Below are positions 5,938 through 9,029 of a stretch of DNA of 9,029 nucleotides, piece after piece (within the stretch, counting starts at the first letter, position 1; each line of letters opens with the position of its first letter). A model generated the notes under the pieces. That model was not told the origin of the DNA, did not search any database, and worked only from the letters and a program-made list of their open reading frames with translations. Origin of the DNA: Bacteroidota bacterium (GTDB taxonomy: Bacteria > Bacteroidota > Bacteroidia > Chitinophagales > LD1); NCBI GenBank assembly GCA_018267435.1, contig JAFDYM010000262.1, forward strand, positions 1 through 9,029, read 5' to 3'. The position numbers were made by a program, and so were the translations under genes.

Positions 5938-7008
5938 ATGAAACAAGTTCTGCTAGTTATAGGCATATTGGTATTGGCTGCTATATTGTACGTAGGCGGT
6001 ATGTTGCTGTTTGGTATAGCTACCAAGTTTAAACCCGAGGCTATTGAAGATGTAGCCGTAACAAATGCCAAGGGTGGCAAAGTAGCCGATGTGGTAAGTG
6101 ATAGCACTATATCGTTCATGATATGGAATGTAGGCTACGGTGGCTTGGGCAAAGAGGTAGATTTTTTTTACGACAATGGCAAAATGGTTACCTCGCCCGA
6201 AGAACATGTAAAGAAGAACAATGCTGGGATTGAGAAGTTCTTGGCATCGGTAAAAGATGTAGACTTTATAATGCTGCAAGAGGTAGACCGCGATAGTAAG
6301 CGCAGTTGGAAGACCGACCAAGCCGAGAACTTTGCAGGCGTATTGAGCAACCACGACTACGCTTTTACTCCCAACTACGATGTAAAGTATCTGCCTTTCC
6401 CTTTTACCGACCCTATAGGTAAGGTGTATGGCGGTTTGCAAACCTTTTCTAAGTTTCAACCTACGGAAAGCAAGCGTATAGCCCTGCCAGGCATAACCGA
6501 TTTTCCGCGTAAGATATTTTACCTAGAACGCTGTTTGCTACAACAACGCTTTAAGCTGCCTAATGGTAAGGAACTGATAGTGATAAACACCCACTATGAA
6601 GCTTACGACAAAGGTGGTAATATTAAGAAAGCACAGCGCGAATTGACCAAGAAGATATTGGAAGATGAGTATGCCAAAGGCAATTATGTAGTGCTAGGTG
6701 GAGATTGGAACATTGCGCCTCCGGGTTTTGATGTACATAAGTGGGAACATGAAAAAGTAGACGATCCGCTATACCTAATGAATAACGATTCGGTATACAT
6801 ACAGGGCGGCACCTATGCCTTTGACCCTAGTATAGCTACTAATCGTAAGAATGCAACTGCATACACTGAGGGTAAGACCTATAAAACAGTAATTGACTAC
6901 TTCTACCTAACCCCTAACATAGAGGCTATAGAAGTAAAAGGTACGGATATGGGCTTCGATTATTCGGACCATCAACCTGTATTGCTTAAGATTAAACTAA
7001 AACAATAG
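5938..7008 (+). CDS. Membrane-anchored endonuclease/exonuclease/phosphatase (EEP) family hydrolase
   Basis: Starting at the ATG at 5938 the protein has 356 residues. Residues 4-26 are one hydrophobic segment following M-K-Q, so it is probably anchored in the inner membrane with the catalytic domain outside the cytoplasm. The metal-dependent phosphodiesterase/phosphatase fold is shown by WNVGYGG (63-69, Asn64), LQEVDRD (113-119, Glu115 binding Mg), NTHYEAYD (217-224, His219), LGGDWN (253-258, Asp256 and Asn258), VIDYFYL (318-324, Asp320) and SDHQPV (343-348, Asp344-His345 pair). All active-site residues are present. The substrate may be a nucleic acid, a phosphoinositide or a sphingomyelin-type phospholipid; an exported anchored form makes DNA repair unlikely. 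An open frame extends back to 5752, but that part overlaps the opposite gene and its promoter. It is divergent from the lipase operon and converges on the gene at 7009 with no base between the stops. Confidence 0.88.
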   Translation: MKQVLLVIGILVLAAILYVGGMLLFGIATKFKPEAIEDVAVTNAKGGKVADVVSDSTISFMIWNVGYGGLGKEVDFFYDNGKMVTSPEEHVKKNNAGIEKFLASVKDVDFIMLQEVDRDSKRSWKTDQAENFAGVLSNHDYAFTPNYDVKYLPFPFTDPIGKVYGGLQTFSKFQPTESKRIALPGITDFPRKIFYLERCLLQQRFKLPNGKELIVINTHYEAYDKGGNIKKAQRELTKKILEDEYAKGNYVVLGGDWNIAPPGFDVHKWEHEKVDDPLYLMNNDSVYIQGGTYAFDPSIATNRKNATAYTEGKTYKTVIDYFYLTPNIEAIEVKGTDMGFDYSDHQPVLLKIKLKQ

Positions 7009-7446
7009 TTAGTCTTTTGCAGCTATAACTACCTGGTTCAATTTACCGCCTTCGAACCAGCAAGACAACACATAAGTAGGATATTGATATTCTATGTAAC
7101 CAGAGTTGTAAGCAACGGTTGGCTTGCCTAGTAGTTGCTTAATCTCAGTTTCGTTCATGCCAAATTTTAATTTGCTAGGTAGTTCGTGCGTATAGCTGCC
7201 AAATACCGAGCTATTGTTGTACAGCTTTATTTCGTTCAGCACGTCATTTTTGAAAATTAGCTCAACACCTTCTTTACCATTATAGCGCTGGTTGTTCACC
7301 ATTTCTAAGTGATGGTTCTTTATCAGTTCCTTTACCTCGGCGCTTGCTACGCCTTTGCCTATATATTGGCTAAAGGCATCGCCGGTTTGGGCTATGGCTA
7401 ATGCAATGCTAAAAATAAACAGGGGGGTGAATAATAGCTTGTTCAT
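7009..7446 (-). CDS. Small secreted/periplasmic hypothetical protein, BamE-like motif
   Basis: The preferred start at 7446 gives 145 residues beginning M-N-K-L-L-F, a short positive end followed by a hydrophobic stretch and the cleavage-like AIA before QTGDAF, i.e. a signal peptidase I signal without a lipobox. An in-frame TTG at 7476 would put ten polar residues in front of the signal and is less likely. The mature protein has two parts: a mixed helix/strand segment with repeated asparagines, and a C-terminal part with LKFGMNETEIKQLLGKPT followed by strands ending in LNQVVI. The GMxxxEIxxLLGxP pattern resembles the SmpA/BamE-type fold used by small envelope proteins; this is similarity of pattern, not a demonstrated homology. 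Its stop codon (7009-7011) touches the stop of the EEP gene. Confidence 0.72.
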   Translation of the reverse strand: MNKLLFTPLFIFSIALAIAQTGDAFSQYIGKGVASAEVKELIKNHHLEMVNNQRYNGKEGVELIFKNDVLNEIKLYNNSSVFGSYTHELPSKLKFGMNETEIKQLLGKPTVAYNSGYIEYQYPTYVLSCWFEGGKLNQVVIAAKD

Positions 7447-7558
7447 AGCAGTGGGTTTATGCGTAAAGTAATTCAATATTTACCGCATATCAAAAAAAGT
7501 ATAACAGGGGTTATGTGCCGTTGCGGCCTACTATGCGTATAATTGTGTAATCTTGATT

Positions 7559-8392
7559 ATGGCATCAATAGCTTCTCCTTTTGGCACTATACCCCTACAG
7601 CGCATATGTGTGGTTGTGCTGCATGCCCAAAACACAGATGAAATGCTTGAGGAGACTGTTGCAAGTATCGAAAGGCAAGGCTATGATAACCAACTACTGA
7701 GCACTTATGTAATAGGAGCGCAGCCTAAGGGTACATACGGCCATATCCTATGGGTAGAAGCTAATGTTGATTCTTTTCCTCAAAAATTGTACGGAGTATT
7801 AGATGCTTCGGATGCACAGCTATTTGTAATGCTGCATAGCGGTGATACTTTTTTCGATAGTACATTTCGTTCGGTTAATGATATATTTGGTAGTATAGAT
7901 AGAATAGACTGGCTTACGGGTATAGAAACTCTTAGTACCCCAAGTGGTTATAAAGTAGTACATGGCAATACATCTACGCGTAGGTGGAGCAGTCATATTT
8001 TGCGGAAAAATTTGTATCAATCGGGTTATAGATATATACCTGCTGGGGCTACATTTTGGCGCCGAACCTTATGGGATAAAGTAAAGAGGGAGTTAAATTT
8101 TGTATCTGTCGGTCAGGTACATGCCGACCTTTGGCAGGCCTTTATGCCACATGCTATGTTGCACCCATGCGATGTGTACTTTTCATCGACCATAGCCGCT
8201 GAACCTCAATTGGCGCCAAGTAGTTATAATGCACCCTTACCTATCGAGAAAGCATGGCCTTACCGTTTAGCAGAGTACCTGTATCTAAATAATATTCCTT
8301 ACTTAAGGTCATTTTATAGATATGCAAATGCTTTGCCGCAGGTAGTTCGTTTTGATCATAAAACAGAATCTTATTTTTTGAGTGATTACTAA
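7559..8392 (+). CDS. Divergent GT2-like glycosyltransferase lacking key donor-site residues
   Basis: With the ATG at 7559 (a TTG at 7553 is two codons upstream) the product has 277 residues. It aligns by eye with the canonical GT2 protein encoded immediately downstream: RICVVVLHAQNTDEMLEETVASIERQGY (17-42, written here as start and end only in sense) matches the first strand and helix; DASDAQLFVMLHSGD (82-96) matches the neighbour's ATGDIMGWLNTDD; DWLTGI (117-122) matches DWLMGF; and ATFWRRTLWDKV (164-175) matches SVFWRRSLWQKA. However, the nucleotide-binding VDGGSTD is replaced by VIGAQPKG (51-58), and the metal-binding NTDD by HSGD (93-96), which keeps only the last aspartate. The frame is intact and the length is typical, so this is not an obvious pseudogene. 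It may be an inactive partner, a transferase of altered donor use, or a decaying copy. The downstream gene begins after 5 nt, indicating co-expression. Confidence 0.75.
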   Translation: MASIASPFGTIPLQRICVVVLHAQNTDEMLEETVASIERQGYDNQLLSTYVIGAQPKGTYGHILWVEANVDSFPQKLYGVLDASDAQLFVMLHSGDTFFDSTFRSVNDIFGSIDRIDWLTGIETLSTPSGYKVVHGNTSTRRWSSHILRKNLYQSGYRYIPAGATFWRRTLWDKVKRELNFVSVGQVHADLWQAFMPHAMLHPCDVYFSSTIAAEPQLAPSSYNAPLPIEKAWPYRLAEYLYLNNIPYLRSFYRYANALPQVVRFDHKTESYFLSDY

Positions 8393-8397
8393 ACACT

Positions 8398-9029
8398 ATG
8401 CACTACCCCAAAATAAGTATAGTAACAGTGGCGCTTAATAGCGAAGCATACATTGAAAAGTGTATACAAAGTGTTATTGGGCAGCGGTATCCCAATTTGG
8501 AGTATATAATAGTAGATGGAGGTAGCACAGATAACACACTAGCTATAGCGCAAAAGTATAGAGATACAGTAACGCATTTGATAAGCGAAGCTGATACAGG
8601 CCCTGCTAATGCCTTGAATAAAGGGTTTGCCCTAGCTACAGGCGATATAATGGGATGGCTTAACACGGATGATATGCTTCACCACAAGGCATTGTTTGCG
8701 GTAGCTGATATGTTTAATCAATTACAAGACGTAGATTGGTTGATGGGATTTCCAAGTTGGTACACGGCTAAAGGGGCCTGTATGAACGAGATATATTACC
8801 CCCCTGGACGTTTTTACCATTCGCCCGATTACATATCGGACAATCTATACATGAAATTTGCCCGCTGGAGCAAATGGCGCTTTGCCATGGATGACTACAG
8901 TAGCATTCAGCAAGAAAGCGTGTTTTGGCGAAGGAGCTTATGGCAGAAAGCGGGTGCGCATATAAAAGAAGAAATAATAGCATATGACTTAGAGCTATGG
9001 ACCCGTTTCTTTCTGCATGCACAGTTGTA
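8398..9029 (+). CDS. Glycosyltransferase family 2 (3' end outside window)
   Basis: The frame starting with the ATG at 8398 stays open to the window edge (210 complete codons). It is a canonical GT-A fold glycosyltransferase of family 2, which transfers a sugar from a nucleotide donor, probably in surface polysaccharide or glycan assembly. Seen: ISIVTVALNSEAYIEKC (6-22), the nucleotide-binding VDGGSTDNT (39-47), SEADTGPANALNKG (63-76), and ATGDIMGWLNTDD (80-92) with Asp91-Asp92 as the metal-binding DxD equivalent. The acceptor-side element QQESVFWRRSLW (171-182) is followed by YDLELWTRF, typical of the WcaA-like GT2 subgroup. No membrane segment occurs in the visible part. It begins 5 nt after the degenerate GT2-like gene and shares its FWRR(T/S)LW element, so the two are probably paralogous and co-transcribed. 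About the last quarter is likely missing. Confidence 0.92.
   Translation, partial: MHYPKISIVTVALNSEAYIEKCIQSVIGQRYPNLEYIIVDGGSTDNTLAIAQKYRDTVTHLISEADTGPANALNKGFALATGDIMGWLNTDDMLHHKALFAVADMFNQLQDVDWLMGFPSWYTAKGACMNEIYYPPGRFYHSPDYISDNLYMKFARWSKWRFAMDDYSSIQQESVFWRRSLWQKAGAHIKEEIIAYDLELWTRFFLHAQL

Noticed and set aside
7501..7514. ATAAC-AGGG-GTTAT hairpin between the divergent genes at 7446 and 7559
   Set aside because: Only five A/T-rich base pairs and no following T tract; such hairpins occur by chance.
7538..7555. TATAATTG and TAATCTTG as -7 boxes for the GT2-like gene
   Set aside because: Each has one mismatch, the upstream TTG at 7521 gives spacings of 14 or 24 nt, and the second box lies almost on the start codon. 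A promoter in 7447-7558 is likely but I cannot place it.
8403..9022. Minus-strand open frames opposite the last gene
   Set aside because: They are antisense to a GT2 gene with clear motifs in the plus frame that is open from 8398 to the window end.

Overview
The window looks like chromosomal DNA of a Bacteroidota species, probably close to the Chitinophagaceae (family-level placement is inference). The signs are: start codons without Shine-Dalgarno sequences, an exact Bacteroidota-type -7 promoter box (TAnnTTTG) in a divergent intergenic region, short A/T-rich gaps, a strong preference for ATA as isoleucine codon, and protein types common in that phylum (DUF1015, separate biotin carrier subunit, small type-II lipoprotein). 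I see no RNA gene, insertion sequence, CRISPR array or prophage gene. Ten protein genes and the beginning of an eleventh, or more exactly eleven coding regions with the first and last cut by the window edges, fill nearly all of it.

Layout. (1) 1-3734, plus strand: the 3' part of hemW (radical-SAM heme chaperone), a DUF1015 protein, an FAD-dependent DAO-family oxidoreductase (3 nt gap) and a stand-alone biotin carboxyl carrier subunit. This run closes with a long, nearly perfect, two-way terminator hairpin at 3745-3794. (2) 5870-3806, minus strand: a likely three-gene operon of a monoacylglycerol-lipase-like alpha/beta hydrolase, a membrane-anchored YdcF/DUF218 protein and an unknown lipoprotein; its promoter lies at 5901-5934 and it ends at the same shared terminator. 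(3) 5938-7008, plus strand: a membrane-anchored endonuclease/exonuclease/phosphatase (EEP) hydrolase, divergent from the operon. (4) 7446-7009, minus strand: a small exported protein whose stop codon directly abuts that of the EEP gene. (5) 7559-9029, plus strand: two neighbouring glycosyltransferase-family-2 genes, the first strongly degenerate at its donor and metal sites, the second canonical and running off the end; this may be the edge of a surface-polysaccharide locus.

How the genes fit together. The first run mixes housekeeping functions (heme insertion, carboxylase carrier, flavin oxidation), so co-transcription rather than one pathway is what the sequence supports. The minus operon plus the divergent EEP protein consists of envelope-targeted or lipid-active proteins, which suggests, but does not prove, a shared role in envelope or lipid turnover. 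I found no clearly new defence or mobile system. The most notable items are the degenerate/canonical glycosyltransferase pair, two heptamer-repeat tracts lying inside otherwise conserved genes (hemW and DUF1015), the unusually symmetric terminator, and the directly abutting convergent stop codons.
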